From Oscarella lobularis (Eukaryota > Porifera > Homoscleromorpha > Homosclerophorida > Oscarellidae): a stretch of DNA of 64,000 bases. The notes beneath the pieces are model-generated. The model made no database searches. It was not told the DNA's origin and saw nothing but the letters and a program-made list of their open reading frames with translations. The translations under genes and the position numbers were made by a program. Each line of letters opens with the position of its first letter. The stretch's first letter is position 1. Of this stretch, positions 22,140-31,725 are shown one piece after another. The stretch is taken from contig NC_089187.1 of NCBI RefSeq assembly GCF_947507565.1, positions 1,302,001-1,366,000 on the forward strand, in the 5' to 3' direction.

Positions 22140-22659
22140 ATTAATGCTTTAAGACGATGGCCAAAACGACGCTGAAAACCCAGCCGTAAATCTGCTTTGA
22201 AGTCATTATCATCACCGAAGAGTACGATGTATCGTGAACCATGACATTTAGTGCGGCCAGCTGCTCATCAAACGCGCAGGCTTGATCGGCAGAGCCGTTA
22301 TCAGACGGAAGATAAACAGACACAATCAGAATTCTTGATGACCCCTGATTCAAAGCAATAGCGCTCAAACGATCGGAACCTGTAGAAACGACACCGATAT
22401 CTGCAAAGATTTCCGCCACAAAACAGCCGAGCCTCCAAAAGGACGACCGTTACAATAACATTGATAGCTGTCCATGGGAGAAACTGCATTATACGCAAAT
22501 TTTGCCTCGCCAACCCGGCCAAGCAAACCGAATTCCTCCTTGTATAACCAATGCTCTGGGAGCAACAATGTCTGCTTGCACAGCAAGCAAATTAATATCA
22601 TCCTGTGAGAACTTGAAACCACGACAATTGAAACTAATAACACGCAACGAAGTAACCAT
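22140..22659 (-). pseudogene. LINE ORF2 endonuclease domain, frameshifted
   Basis: Begins MVTSLRVISFNCRGFK, the N-terminal motif of APE-type (exonuclease-endonuclease-phosphatase) LINE endonucleases, which nick target DNA. Later blocks in other frames are EHWLYKEEFGLL, YNGRPFGGSAVLW-like text (CYCNGRPFGGSAVLW) and SRILIVSVYLPSDNG. At least two frameshifts (near 22,590 and 22,400) separate them. The domain breaks off at about 22,140 before the usual SDH motif and reverse transcriptase. Confidence 0.8.
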
Positions 22660-23079
22660 TACTCCGAAGCGGTCATCAAGCGCGGCCCTTCTGTAGCAAC
22701 TGTGCGGGGCCGGCGGATCCAAGGGCGAATTGAAACGAACTGAGGCCAAGACGAGCAATCCATCATACTCTTGCAATCAACTGCTTTCACGCAGACTCGT
22801 GCTCTAGTGGACCCTCGCACTCGGGATGGCAGCACAAATGCTGAGACTGGTGTAATCCCAACATCCCGGAGAAATTCACAAAGAGTATCTTCAGTAGAAG
22901 CAGGGTGAAGATGACCAACAAAAAGTCCATAAAGTCCCTCTTTGATTCCACTCCCTGAAGAGACGATGCTTTCTTTCGATTACCACGAATGACAGAAACA
23001 TTCCGTTGCTTGATCTGAGCAGCCAAGGACCAGGGGTTTTTTCCAGTCTGGCTAGACTTGCGAGGCGAGCCGGAAGCAG
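22659..23079 (-). pseudogene. LINE ORF1, C-terminal part
   Basis: Resumes after the Tigger insertion with TASGSPRKSSQTGKNPW, so removing the transposon joins NARSYAAV to a Ser/Lys-rich linker. It then has an RRM-like region (DFMDFLVGHLHPASTED, LCEFLRDVGI) needing one frame correction, and a Trp-containing tail ending RLMTASE before TAA at 22,661-22,659. The layout agrees with ORF1 proteins that end in a degenerate RNA-binding fold. Confidence 0.65.
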
Positions 23080-23256
23080 TACAGTGCATCGTCGATTATC
23101 CGAACCCCTCTAGTCTAGGTCCATTACGGATAATCGATATTACGGATAATCGGTAACGGGTTAAATAATCTTTATTACTTTATTTTTATTATTGATTTTT
23201 ATTTATTTCGCCCACAAACAAACATTTTCATATGCTTTCCACACAAGGTAGAAATA

Positions 23257-24882
23257 TTACTTAGCAAAAAATCTTTCAATTTCTGTTTGCTTTAGACTTT
23301 TCATCCTATTGTCGTCTGCAAGATCGCGCAGCGTTCTCAGAACTCTGAGATTATTTGCGTTTGCCTCAGGCTGCTGTTCCAGCCAAGCTAGGCATCCCTC
23401 AAACATTTTAGAGTCCTCCGCATGAGAAATCGTCACCCTTTCGTCATCAGAGTCGTCGCTTTCGTCTGGTTCAATATCGTGTTCACCTTCCTGCACTTTT
23501 GCGATTATTTCTTCGTCAGTAAGAACTGTTTCCGCGTTTCCATCACGGGTGCGAAGCCAATCAAAAATATCTTTTGGGTCTAATGGCGCGCTGGAATTCT
23601 TAGCCAGTTCAGACAGTTCCAAAACTTCAGCGCCGTCGTCGTCATCACTATCATCATTATTTGAGTCGAAATCGTCTTCATCTTGGGTAAGTGGAATTAT
23701 TTTTCTCCACGACTTTCTTATTGTTGTCATTGTAATTTCATCCCAACTGGCAGCAACCATATCTCCGACAACTTTCATATCAACCGTCTTTAGAAATGTT
23801 GGAATCGGCACACCTTCTTCATCCTCGAGCAGAAATTTGCTGAGTAGCTTTTTTCTGTACCTTCGCTTCATGGATTCCAATACCCCTTGGTCCATTGGCT
23901 GAATAATTGAGGTAACATTAGGGGGGAAATATTTCACCACAATTTTCCCATCTGAGCTCATCAGCTCTTTCTCGCAAAAGTGCGCAGAGCAGTTGTCGAG
24001 CAGTAAAACAGCCCTCTTTTCAAATCCTAATTCTTGCAGATGTTCACGAACGTTCACAACAAAATAAGTATGAAACCAGTGAGAAAAAAGCTCGGAAGTC
24101 ATCCAAGCCTTTTTCTGACCACGGTATAAGTACGGAAGAAGCTTCATATCTAACTGACGATAGCAACGAGGTTTATTTGACTTACCAATCATGAGGAGTG
24201 GCAGAAAAATGGAACCCGACGCGTTAGAGCAGGCTGCCAGCGTGACTCTGTCCTTGGCCTTTTTTCGCCCAGCGGCTGATTTCTCGAAAGCGCCGGCGAG
24301 GGTTTTCTCAGGAAGTAGACGAAATTGTAAGCCTGTTTCATCCAAATTAAAAATTTGATCTAAAGAGTATTTTTCTTCAGAAATGAATTTTTGGAACTTC
24401 TCAACAAATTCACACGCAGCCTTTTCATCAGCAGACGCCTTTTCACCTTGGAGGCTTATCTCGCGAATTCCATATCTTTTACAGAATTTTGTCTGCCATC
24501 CTGATGTTGCCAGAAAAGTATCGGTTTTTCCCATTTTTTCGTGCAGCTGTTTGGCTTTCTCGCAAAGTAGAGGCCCAGATACAGGAATTCCTTGCTGCCT
24601 CTTCTGGTTGAACCACATAAAAACGGCATCATCCAGCTCTTCATTTATTCCCATTTTCATGCTCTTTGCAGGCCGACTCATGCCTATTTCTGCAGTCTTT
24701 CGCTGAAAGTCTAGCAGTTTTTCACGGTTTTTTCGAAGGCCGGAGACGGTGCTTTTAGGAATTCCGAATTTTTCTGAGACAACAGTCAAACTGCACCCAT
24801 CCGTAAGCATACGTACAGCAGCAACTTTGTCGTCGATGGACAAGACATGCCTTTTGCGCTTGGTCGAACTGTTGGAGGCCAT
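23257..24882 (-). CDS. Tigger/jerky-like DDE transposase, intact
   Basis: A 541-residue protein without interruption. An N-terminal psq-type helix-turn-helix (DDKVAAVRMLTDGCSL, FGIPKSTVSGLRKN) is followed by a CENP-B-type DNA-binding domain (GWQTKFCKRYGI, about residues 125-140). The DDE_1 catalytic core has its three acid motifs: NLDETGLQF (about 183), LLLDNCSAHF (about 290-300) and SIIQPMDQGVLE (about 327). The acidic tail (DSNNDDSDDDDGAE, about 410) and the C-terminal LKQTEIERFFAK end are typical of the family. Length matches complete animal Tigger/jerky proteins. It would bind the terminal repeats, excise the element and insert it at TA. Start chosen at MASNSSTKRKRHVLS, the first ATG, 15 residues before the helix-turn-helix. 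Confidence 0.93.
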   Translation of the reverse strand: MASNSSTKRKRHVLSIDDKVAAVRMLTDGCSLTVVSEKFGIPKSTVSGLRKNREKLLDFQRKTAEIGMSRPAKSMKMGINEELDDAVFMWFNQKRQQGIPVSGPLLCEKAKQLHEKMGKTDTFLATSGWQTKFCKRYGIREISLQGEKASADEKAACEFVEKFQKFISEEKYSLDQIFNLDETGLQFRLLPEKTLAGAFEKSAAGRKKAKDRVTLAACSNASGSIFLPLLMIGKSNKPRCYRQLDMKLLPYLYRGQKKAWMTSELFSHWFHTYFVVNVREHLQELGFEKRAVLLLDNCSAHFCEKELMSSDGKIVVKYFPPNVTSIIQPMDQGVLESMKRRYRKKLLSKFLLEDEEGVPIPTFLKTVDMKVVGDMVAASWDEITMTTIRKSWRKIIPLTQDEDDFDSNNDDSDDDDGAEVLELSELAKNSSAPLDPKDIFDWLRTRDGNAETVLTDEEIIAKVQEGEHDIEPDESDDSDDERVTISHAEDSKMFEGCLAWLEQQPEANANNLRVLRTLRDLADDNRMKSLKQTEIERFFAK

Positions 24883-25136
24883 CGCCAGTTAGCGAGCGTG
24901 AAGAGGATTCACACTAAGAAGCGTAACGTGGCGTCCAAATAAGGACAAAGAACGTGACGTAACAATAGGTTGCACCCAATCAGGTCGAAGTTCTTACCTA
25001 GCGTGCGCAACATGTCGTCTTCACTGCCTAGTTCCTATGACTCTTATCAAGAACAAACAAATTTTCAAGAAAAGCAAGAACAATTTAGAATTATTTTTAA
25101 AGACAAATACGGACTGTAGCTTTTTTCCAAGGATTT

Positions 25137-26008
25137 TCAATTTTCATCTTCTTCGGCGTGACGATCAGTGCACACGCGCTTTCCAGTCAAAATCGAGACA
25201 GACAACTCGTCTGGACTCTGAAGAGAAGGTTCCTCTTGACCAGGAAAGTGAGGGTGCTTGTTGTGGGTCTCTCTCCCGCTGACAAGATCCATGGCTGGAC
25301 GCTTTCGTTTTGAGATATCAAATGAAAAATCTCTATAACAGCCATCTTGAGTGAATGCTTTGAATTTTAAGCTACCTCTTACTTTTCTTTATCGCTGCAA
25401 GGATTTCCTGTCAGAATAGATATTGACATATCGCTGTCTCTACTTTTGGATGATACATCTGCAAAATAAAGTGAGTACGATTTCAATATATGCTGTTATA
25501 GACCGTCTATCCAATGGTCGGATGAGTAATCGGACGTTTCATACTCGTCCCATTTTGGAGAAAATCCAGAATCAGACATTTCTTTGTATACCTTCTGAAA
25601 ATCCTCACGTGTCCATTTAGAGTGACCACTCAAAATAGAACATCTGCAATCGTACACTCGGGATCCCCATCTTCGAGATCCATCCATAGAGTAAGGTCTT
25701 CCAACGAGTTTCCTGGACAAGGAAATGATAGGTTCTAATGTTGAAAGAAATAACGGCAGCCTCGTTTCAACCAACCCCTTAATCAGCACCATTTTCGCAT
25801 CCAATAAAGGAGCGAGAATGTCAGCAACGTCTTTCTGCAGGTGTCTCATAGACACGCCGTTGCTCAGGCCGAGAATAGAGTTTCGATGAAAAAAGTTTCC
25901 CTCTTCTCGGCGGAAAGTCAATACGAGACCATCAAGGGCAAGATTCCAACCATCCGAGAGACGAACACCCCTAAGCTGGCAAAGGAAAGAGAAACTCGCC
26001 GCAAGCAT
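25137..26008 (-). CDS. Unknown passenger gene inside Tigger 2
   Basis: Exon 1 (26,008-25,504) encodes about 168 residues from MLAASFSFLCQLRGVRL. A GT at 25,503 and AG at 25,459 remove 44 bp and the frame continues in exon 2 (25,458-25,379; DVSSKSRDSDMSISILTGN, ending SDKEK). A further coding-like block at about 25,310-25,137 (RPAMDLVSGRETHNKHPHF, later LSVSILTGKRVC, ending EEDEN) repeats the SxSILTG motif of exon 2. Exons 2 and 3 may be alternative 3' ends or spliced together from the GTAAG at 25,382. Exon 1 has Trp/Asp-rich text (SKWTREDFQKVYKEM; SPKWDEYETSDYSSDHW). I recognise no domain and no signal peptide is convincing. It lies between the transposase start and the right terminal repeat on the transposase strand, so it moves with the element. 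Confidence 0.6.
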
Positions 26009-26122
26009 TGTTCGAATAGCGCGCTAAAAGCGATGCCGTAACAGTTACGTAAGAAAGAAAATGCCATTACAGATAATCGACGATACGGATAATCGACGTT
26101 CGGATAATCGACGATGCACTGT

Positions 26123-26881
26123 AACAGCAGCATAACTGCGAGCATTCTTCTCTTGATTTTCGACTGACGGTCTCTCTGCTCTGTCAAAAACGCCACGTTC
26201 CCTCGACAGGGCCTCAGAGTCTGGTCCCCCGTCATTTTCCCTCGAAGGGGCCTCAGAGTCACGATCTGGTCCCCCGGAGGGAGCCTCACTTTCAAAGGCC
26301 GCAGAAATAGAATCGGGAACACTGACCAAACTAAGCTGGGGCTCTCCTGGAGTTGTAAACTTGTCCACTTTCCGCGTCAAAACCGCAACTGCCTGAACTA
26401 AGTCGGAAAGCGCCGCTCCTTGACGAGATAACTCGTCTGAAATTGAACACGACACAGCGGCTGTAGTGGTGGCTATCTGTGGCGATTCTCCCACTTTTTG
26501 CCTGTAGGAGAGCGTGGGAAGTTGGTTAAGGAAGACGGCCGCAAAACGTGGCAGCGTGACACCGTGCCGAATCGACTACGTGAAAACCTTAAATATGTCG
26601 GAAACCTCCATTGCAGCAATTGGAGACTTTCCCGTCTGCCTATGACGCGACTTCCGTATGCTAATTGCCTCGTGGCCTTCACACGACTCCAGACTTTCGA
26701 AAACAACGTTGCGAGCTGATGAAATCGCCGAGTCATTGAAGCCATCGATAACTAAAGGTTTCAGATAATCTACAGGAACCGACTCTATCCCATTCTGAAT
26801 GAAACAGAGAAGATCGTTGATGACAGCATCACAAGCACCCAACGCCATTATATATCCGGGGTTATCATATCGTGCCGACAT
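26123..26881 (-). pseudogene. LINE ORF1, N-terminal part, frameshifted
   Basis: ATG at 26,881 begins MSARYDNPGYIMALGACDAV, then INDLLCFIQNGIESVPVDYL. This matches the N-terminal pattern I associate with ORF1 of invertebrate L2/CR1-type LINEs (a short helical region with LL.FIQN). A frameshift near 26,575 moves the frame to the segment MGESPQIATTTAAVS..., whose first in-frame ATG is 26,494, with a coiled-coil-like stretch (LSDLVQAVAVLTRKVDKF). A tandem Glu/Ser/Pro repeat (SEAPSRENDGGPDSEALSRE) then leads to NARSYAAV at the Tigger insertion. ORF1 proteins bind the element's RNA. Confidence 0.65.
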
Positions 26882-27960
26882 TCATTCTAGCGGTGGCGGC
26901 GCCTTCTCCTTAAGCCACGTACCAACCTTGTCTAATTCCCGATTTTCTCATGGCTTCAAACGATTCTTCCATCCATTTTTATGTAACTTCACATTCTACT
27001 GGTGGCGCCTTAAGGCCGGTCGGATACAATAGTATCTTATTGCATGGCGAACTACTTCTAGTTCAACCTTTTTCCTCTGCCCGTCGTTTGACCTCGAAAT
27101 TTTATCGGCGCTTTTCCAAGGTAAATTTTCTTCGCCCCCATACTGTTGAAACGCCGATCACACTAGAACAAACTAGATGGATATGTTCGGAAGGTGGCTA
27201 CGGGAAAAGAAATTCTAGTTTGGCTAGAAAAATTCCAGATATTTAGCCTAAAAATTTCGATAAAATGGTCCCTAACGGGCCTCGTAGTCGCGCAGGGTTC
27301 TCTCGATGAGAGGCGCATAAAACCCTACGGGCGGTGTAGGCGGCAGACGAAAGCATTTTCAAGTTCAGCGCCCGTCTTAAGCCAAATTATGTTTTATAAT
27401 TTTGATAAATAAAATTAAATGAGCTACGTGATGTTATCTGCCATTGTCACGTCATCTGCTTGGAGTTCGTTATCGACAACTTGTTGCTAACATTGCCTAA
27501 CAATATGTTTTTGCTGGATTACCTTGAGATGAAATCGTCGTCTGAGACCAATAGACACTACCCGTATTAACTGCGCATGCTCTTGGCAGCCATGATAAGA
27601 GGGGATCACTTAGCGACCGTGCCGGTCACGCGACTGATTTTCTCTGTTCCTCTGTAGAGTTAGCGATCTCTTTCCCCTTGAGTGCTTTTCTTATAGAATA
27701 AACTCCGCTTTTGCCAAGTTTCGAGCGCCTCTTTCAAGCAGAAGCACGGCTACGAGCGAAGAGAGGTCGCCAAATCGGCGACCTCTCATGCCAGCCCGGT
27801 ATGTCACACGCGGTTACTAGTCGGTGCATTAGTAGGCTAAATCATTGTACTTTAATAAACGCCTATTCGCTCAAATTTGCGTCTTCGATAAAAGACAGAG
27901 TTCGCTGGTCATTTAGCGCGAGTTAGACAGAACACACGCCTGAGGTTCCTGCGAAGGATG
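26882..27960. other. No firm gene between LINE start and SWIM fragment
   Basis: A 98-codon plus frame at 26,950-27,246 has no motif. The stretch may include the 5' leader of the LINE (just upstream of 26,881). The sequence GCGAAGAGAGGTCGCCAAATCGGCGACCTCTCATG at 27,757-27,790 forms a short hairpin (GAGGTCGCC..GGCGACCTC). Nothing else was identified. Confidence 0.3.
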
Positions 27961-27974
27961 GACGAAGTCTTTAG

Positions 27975-28348
27975 CTCAGTTACCTTCTATATCTATCAGC
28001 GCAATCGATCAGTATCTCTTATTCGATGTTCTACATGAAGATGGGAAGCCTGCAGGGGCTCAGAAAGGTCGAAGCAAGGGATGGACGCTCTGGAGGAACG
28101 AGAACGTTCGGAATGTCGTCCTTAACAACGCAAATGGCGTTTGCTTCAATATTCAAGCGTCGATGAAGTTGAGCGTGAAGTACCAAGCGGTCATTCAGTT
28201 AGATCCTACTATGGGGTCTGTTATGAAATGCACGTGCCAATGCAAGGCAGAAAAGAGTGGACGGTGCAAGCACGTTGCTGCATTTCTATTTCGTCTCTGG
28301 ATGGATGATTCGACGGACGAAAGTGTGCGTTTCGTCGAATTGAACTAA
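27975..28348 (+). pseudogene. SWIM-type zinc-finger protein fragment
   Basis: A frame open from about 27,985 reads SISIYLLFDVLHEDGKPAG, then KGWTLWRNENVRNVVLN and MKLSVKYQAVIQLDPTMG. It then shows the SWIM zinc-finger pattern CxCxnCxH as CTCQCKAEKSGRCKHVAAFL near 28,232-28,290. It stops at 28,348 after VRFVELN. SWIM fingers bind DNA or proteins and are common in invertebrate transposon-linked nucleases, as in the YqaJ gene at 62 kb here. No clear start exon was found upstream, so this is an exon or a fragment. Confidence 0.6.
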
Positions 28349-28839
28349 CATCGAAAGCCAGGAGTACAGACGCCGTCATGCATATCCTTCTGCATTCGAA
28401 AACTCAAGAGCAAGAACGTCAGACGATGTGGTTTGCTTTTTCAGCATTCTGCATGAGCAAGTGGGGAAGAATTTCACAGTCGAAACAGTGCGAGGTTGGC
28501 ACGAGTATGACGGTAGGACGGTTCGATGAGGGTTCAATTGACCAGCATTGCTCAACGGATTTCCTTTTCCTTTTCCCTTTCTTATGAAATTACCGCAGAC
28601 AATACCTCTGTTTACCGGCGAATTCTTGCCCTACCTGAAAATTTCTGTATCTTCAAAGGCAACCGACTCTGGAATAACCTTTTGAACAAATTCGTCGTCT
28701 CCTTCATTTTCCGCGCCGGAGTTCGATATCGCGACAACCTTCACCCGGGAAAGTATTCTCTTGCGTTCTTCGCCAAATGGAATTAATCAAAAGTAGAAGT
28801 AGTTGAGTAAAAGTCTTTTCACATAGAAATGAATTTTCA

Positions 28840-29692
28840 GCGAACTCTTACGAACTCGCCCGATGAGCGAACTAATGACACTGACAAAGAAAGCCGTAAT
28901 TGGATGCGAACAAACTTTACTCCGTCAACATTTTCGAAAGGTGAGCTATATAAGTAAGACAAAGTTTTGCTTTTTGAAAGCGATTTAATTATTTAAGGTG
29001 CAGCTTTTGTAAAAACAAAGAGCAGGTACTGGATGAACAGTAGAGTACATCGTCGATTATCCGAACCCCTCTGGTTCTTGGGGTGTTCGGATAATTGATT
29101 TTCGGATAATCGATCAAAATAATTAATTATTAAATATAGTAGTTGCGTATTGTTTTAACTTTGCAAGATTTTAGAAAAACTAATATATCAGTAGTTAGGA
29201 GCAAAATGTTTGTCAATTTTCGTTCTGTTCTCTTTTTAGAACGTCATTTTAACAACTCGCGTTAAAATACTGTCCGTTTTTGTGACGTGAACACGTCACG
29301 TGACATTACAATTGATTTTGGATAATCGACAATACGGATAATCGACGTTCGGATAATCGACGATTACAGTCATTCTCAGGAGGTTCAGTAGATATGCGAT
29401 ATCAAGTCTTCATTTTAGCAGGCGTGCTTCCTCAACATTTGGAGCAATAAATTTTATTACAAAGCAACTTCTGCGTATTCGTTTCTCTTCTTTTGACGAC
29501 TTTTTAAAAGTACCCGATTTTCTAGAGTCAGTTCGGCGTCAATGGCATCAAGCTCGAAGAGATGACATGATCGAGCAGCTCAGCACGAGGCGGCATGCAA
29601 TCTTTTGGCAGCTGAAGCAGTGCGAACGTTACCGTCATTCTCATCGACTTACTGTACATCTGAAAAACGAAGAAGTCGAGTTAAAATCGTGA
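28840..29692 (+). other. Two coding-like exon candidates, unrecognised
   Basis: 28,850-28,939 reads MSELMTLTKKAVIGCEQTLL in one frame and ends at a good donor (AAAG|GTGAGC). 29,510-29,692 is open as VPDFLESVRRQWHQARRDDM through to VELKS and a stop, rich in charged helix formers. They could be later exons of the SWIM-containing gene upstream, with the MITE at 29.05 kb in an intron. No domain is visible. Confidence 0.25.
29042..29372. mobile_element. Tigger 2-related MITE
   Basis: The ends carry CATCGTCGATTATCCGAAC at 29,048 and the complement GTTCGGATAATCGACGAT near 29,350-29,367, the same as the inner part of the Tigger 2 terminal repeats, with extra GGATAATCGA copies next to both ends. The outermost CAGTG bases are altered. 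Between them are about 290 bp of AT-rich DNA with no gene, so it is a non-autonomous derivative that Tigger 2 transposase could once have mobilised. Confidence 0.8.
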
Positions 29693-29944
29693 CAACCTAT
29701 CAAAAACCATTACTGTTCCATGCATGTATGATCGTTATTGGATGAGACGGCACGATCGAGGCCGCTAGTTCAGTAGACATACATGCTGTAGGAGATTTTT
29801 GCTTTCTTTGGGGATTTTTCCTTGCACGGGTTGTCTATGAACGGCAACGAAGACCGACGGCCGAAGGCAAGCCGTTTGATGGATAAACTAATTTTGCTTA
29901 TTCGAGAGGACTGTGCTAATGACTGCCCGAGACTCGGCCAAATA

Positions 29945-31020
29945 CTGATAGTGCAACGCACCACCGCGCAGCCCTGTCCACCCCGGGTTGGCCGAAGTTG
30001 GGTTCAGCGTTAAGTTACATCGGAGCCTTTCTTTCTTCGGTTTGGGGGCCCTCCACGTACGCGCTATACAAGAAAAAAGGTGCTCTTCGCGGAAAAAGAA
30101 ATTAAAAAAGGATAAAAATCGCGGATACACCACCGAGATTCGACTCGTCACGTGCGTTGCGGACTGGTGCATCCGGCTTCCGGTCCTCGTTCTCGGGGCG
30201 ATCGAATAGCCTATTCGTTTCGTTTCCCGGAACGAGTCGACAAATCTTTTCATCTTCTAGTGCCCGGCCACTCTTACGTCACTGTAGGCGGTTTAGTTGG
30301 TATATTATCGGTAACATCATGCATGCCGTTTTTTGTCGCGTTAATTTTTGGAGAGGTTTAACTAATGATCTTTTCTTAGAGACGATTTGAAGACGTCTCG
30401 CGGAAAGAAAATTTGACGCGTTGTCGGTAAACATCATTCATGCCGTTTTTGTCACGCTAATTTTTGGAGGCTTTTAAATAATACTTATTTCTTACAGACG
30501 ACTCGATGAAGAGCGACGCGAATTCGATGAAAAATTGAATGTGTTGTCGGTAAACATTATCGCGTTATTTTTGGAGACGTTCTATTAATACTCTTTTCTT
30601 AGAGACGACTCGATGAAGAACGTGCGTGGCGTTACGACGTAGCAGGTAATGAGAGTAAATATAACTAACTTGATTTTAGTGATATTTTTTGGTAGGTAAA
30701 ATAGTGAACTTAGAAGAAGGTAAGGAAGTTGGATATTAATTATACATCTTGACGTTTATCTTCCGCAAGTAAATTCGAAATTAGCTCAAGAACCGGCAGC
30801 AAACAATGATGCTGAGGCGGGTGAGTTTAGATAATTCTCAACCGATCTTATCTTCACTCAAAGCGCATGACAAGAATCGCATTACAAGAATCCGCTCGCC
30901 CCGTCGTTCGAGAAGCTGAAGATGACGATATCGACGAAACCAGTAAGAATTCGGCGTGTAGCAGCTAGTCAATGATAAATTCAGGCGCCTTTTTCTCTTA
31001 GTCGCTTAAATACGTTATTT
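29945..31020 (+). repeat. Duplicated gene-like segment, copy 1
   Basis: Blocks from 29,945 to 31,010, and again 32,462-32,590, match 54,850-55,820 in the same order. Shared stretches include GCGCAGCCCTGTCC, GGTTGGCCGAAGTTGGGTTC, GGAACGAGTCGAC, GCTCAAGAACCGGCAGCAAA and TTTTTGCACGCG. A conserved exon (about 30,886-30,940) reads ARPVVREAEDDDIDET in this copy and ARPVVREAEDDNVDET in the other, both followed by GTAAG. The reading frame is kept while bases differ, which indicates past selection on protein. Function unknown. Copy 1 is interrupted by the element at 31,021-32,458. Confidence 0.6.
30315..30650 (+). repeat. Three tandem mini-exon/intron units of about 110 bp
   Basis: Units start near 30,380, 30,497 and 30,603. 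Each has an AG acceptor after a CTTTTCTTAG-like tract, then an exon of about 45 bp encoding RRFEDVSRKENL, RRLDEERREFDEKLN or RRLDEERAWRYDVA. A GTGTTGTCGGTAAACAT-like intron beginning follows in the first two. All exons are charged and helical, so the repeat would lengthen a coiled coil by 15 residues per unit. Confidence 0.55.
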
Positions 31021-31110
31021 ACAGTCGATTTCAAGATGGTTGTCTCACCATAGATAATATCACAGCGTCAACCCGGATGTACGCATGCGCGTTGACCGCA
31101 ATTTTCAAAT

Positions 31111-31725
31111 ATGCCTCGTCCATACCCCGATGATCAGCGCTGGCGAATAATATGGCTTCACAACCTGAAACGGAAGGGAATTCGCGAAATTTCGCAGCTA
31201 TTGTTCATCAGTGAGAAGTCCATACGACGCTATATTCGAAGATATAACGCTATGGGAGATGTAAGGCAACAGCACCAGCAGCATGGACCGTCGGATAAAC
31301 TCCACGAGTTTGAAAAGCTCTTGATTCTTGACAAAGTTCTGCGTCAACCGAGTGTCTACTTGAAAGAGCTGCAGCAGGAAATATTTAACCGCATCGAACG
31401 TATTACTAGCTGATCGACAATCTACCGCACGTTAGCGAGAATGGGTTTCACGAGAAGGAAGCTTATGCAACCTGCTCCGCAACGCAACGAAGGCCAAACG
31501 ACGTGAATTTAGAAGTAACGTTATGGAAACTCCGATCTACCACCCAGATATGTTCGTATTCATCGACTAGACTGGTTTTGACGTAAAGAAGGATCGTAGA
31601 CGATATGGCTACTCCGGGCGAGGCTTTCCAGCTATTGAAGAGACGAAGCTTGCTCGCGGCCAGCGAATAAACGTCATTGGTGCTCTGTCTGTCGACGTTA
31701 GAACTAGATGTAGCGGACGCCATTG
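31111..31725 (+). pseudogene. IS630/Tc1-like transposase, broken
   Basis: ATG at 31,111 gives MPRPYPDDQRWRIIWLHNLK, then IREISQLLFISEKSIRRYIR, a two-helix DNA-binding region of IS630-related transposases in marine invertebrates, open to 31,413. Beyond a stop (a TGA at 31,411) and a frameshift near 31,480, the catalytic start reads MFVFID then a TAG where the family has E of the DETG motif, followed by TGFDVKKDRRRYGYSGRG and INVIGALSV. It ends near 31,725 with the second and third catalytic acids missing. Confidence 0.75.

Larger units (their letters stand above)
23082..26120 (-). mobile_element. Tigger 2 (jerky-like) DNA transposon with passenger gene
   Basis: Perfect 24-bp terminal inverted repeats start CAGTGCATCGTCGATTATCC at 23,082 and end with the complement at 26,120, with TA target duplications at 23,080-23,081 and 26,121-26,122. 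Repeats of GGATAATCG sit next to both ends and may be transposase-binding sites. The element encodes an intact 541-residue transposase and, upstream on the same strand, a spliced passenger gene. It lies inside a LINE ORF1 that is continuous once the element is removed. Intact repeats plus an open transposase mark it as the youngest and best candidate for activity in the window. Confidence 0.93.
22137..26881 (-). mobile_element. L2/CR1-like non-LTR retrotransposon, truncated
   Basis: Two LINE genes lie on the minus strand: ORF1 (26,881 to 22,659, interrupted by a 3,039-bp Tigger) and the endonuclease start of ORF2 (22,659 to 22,140). ORF1's stop and ORF2's start overlap as TAATG at 22,661-22,657. 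No reverse transcriptase follows, so the copy is cut soon after the endonuclease. No poly-A tail or target duplication was identified. Confidence 0.8.

Noticed and set aside
23549-23902. 117-codon plus frame within Tigger 2
   Set aside because: Reverse strand of the intact transposase; Ser-rich from the acidic Asp/Glu codons.
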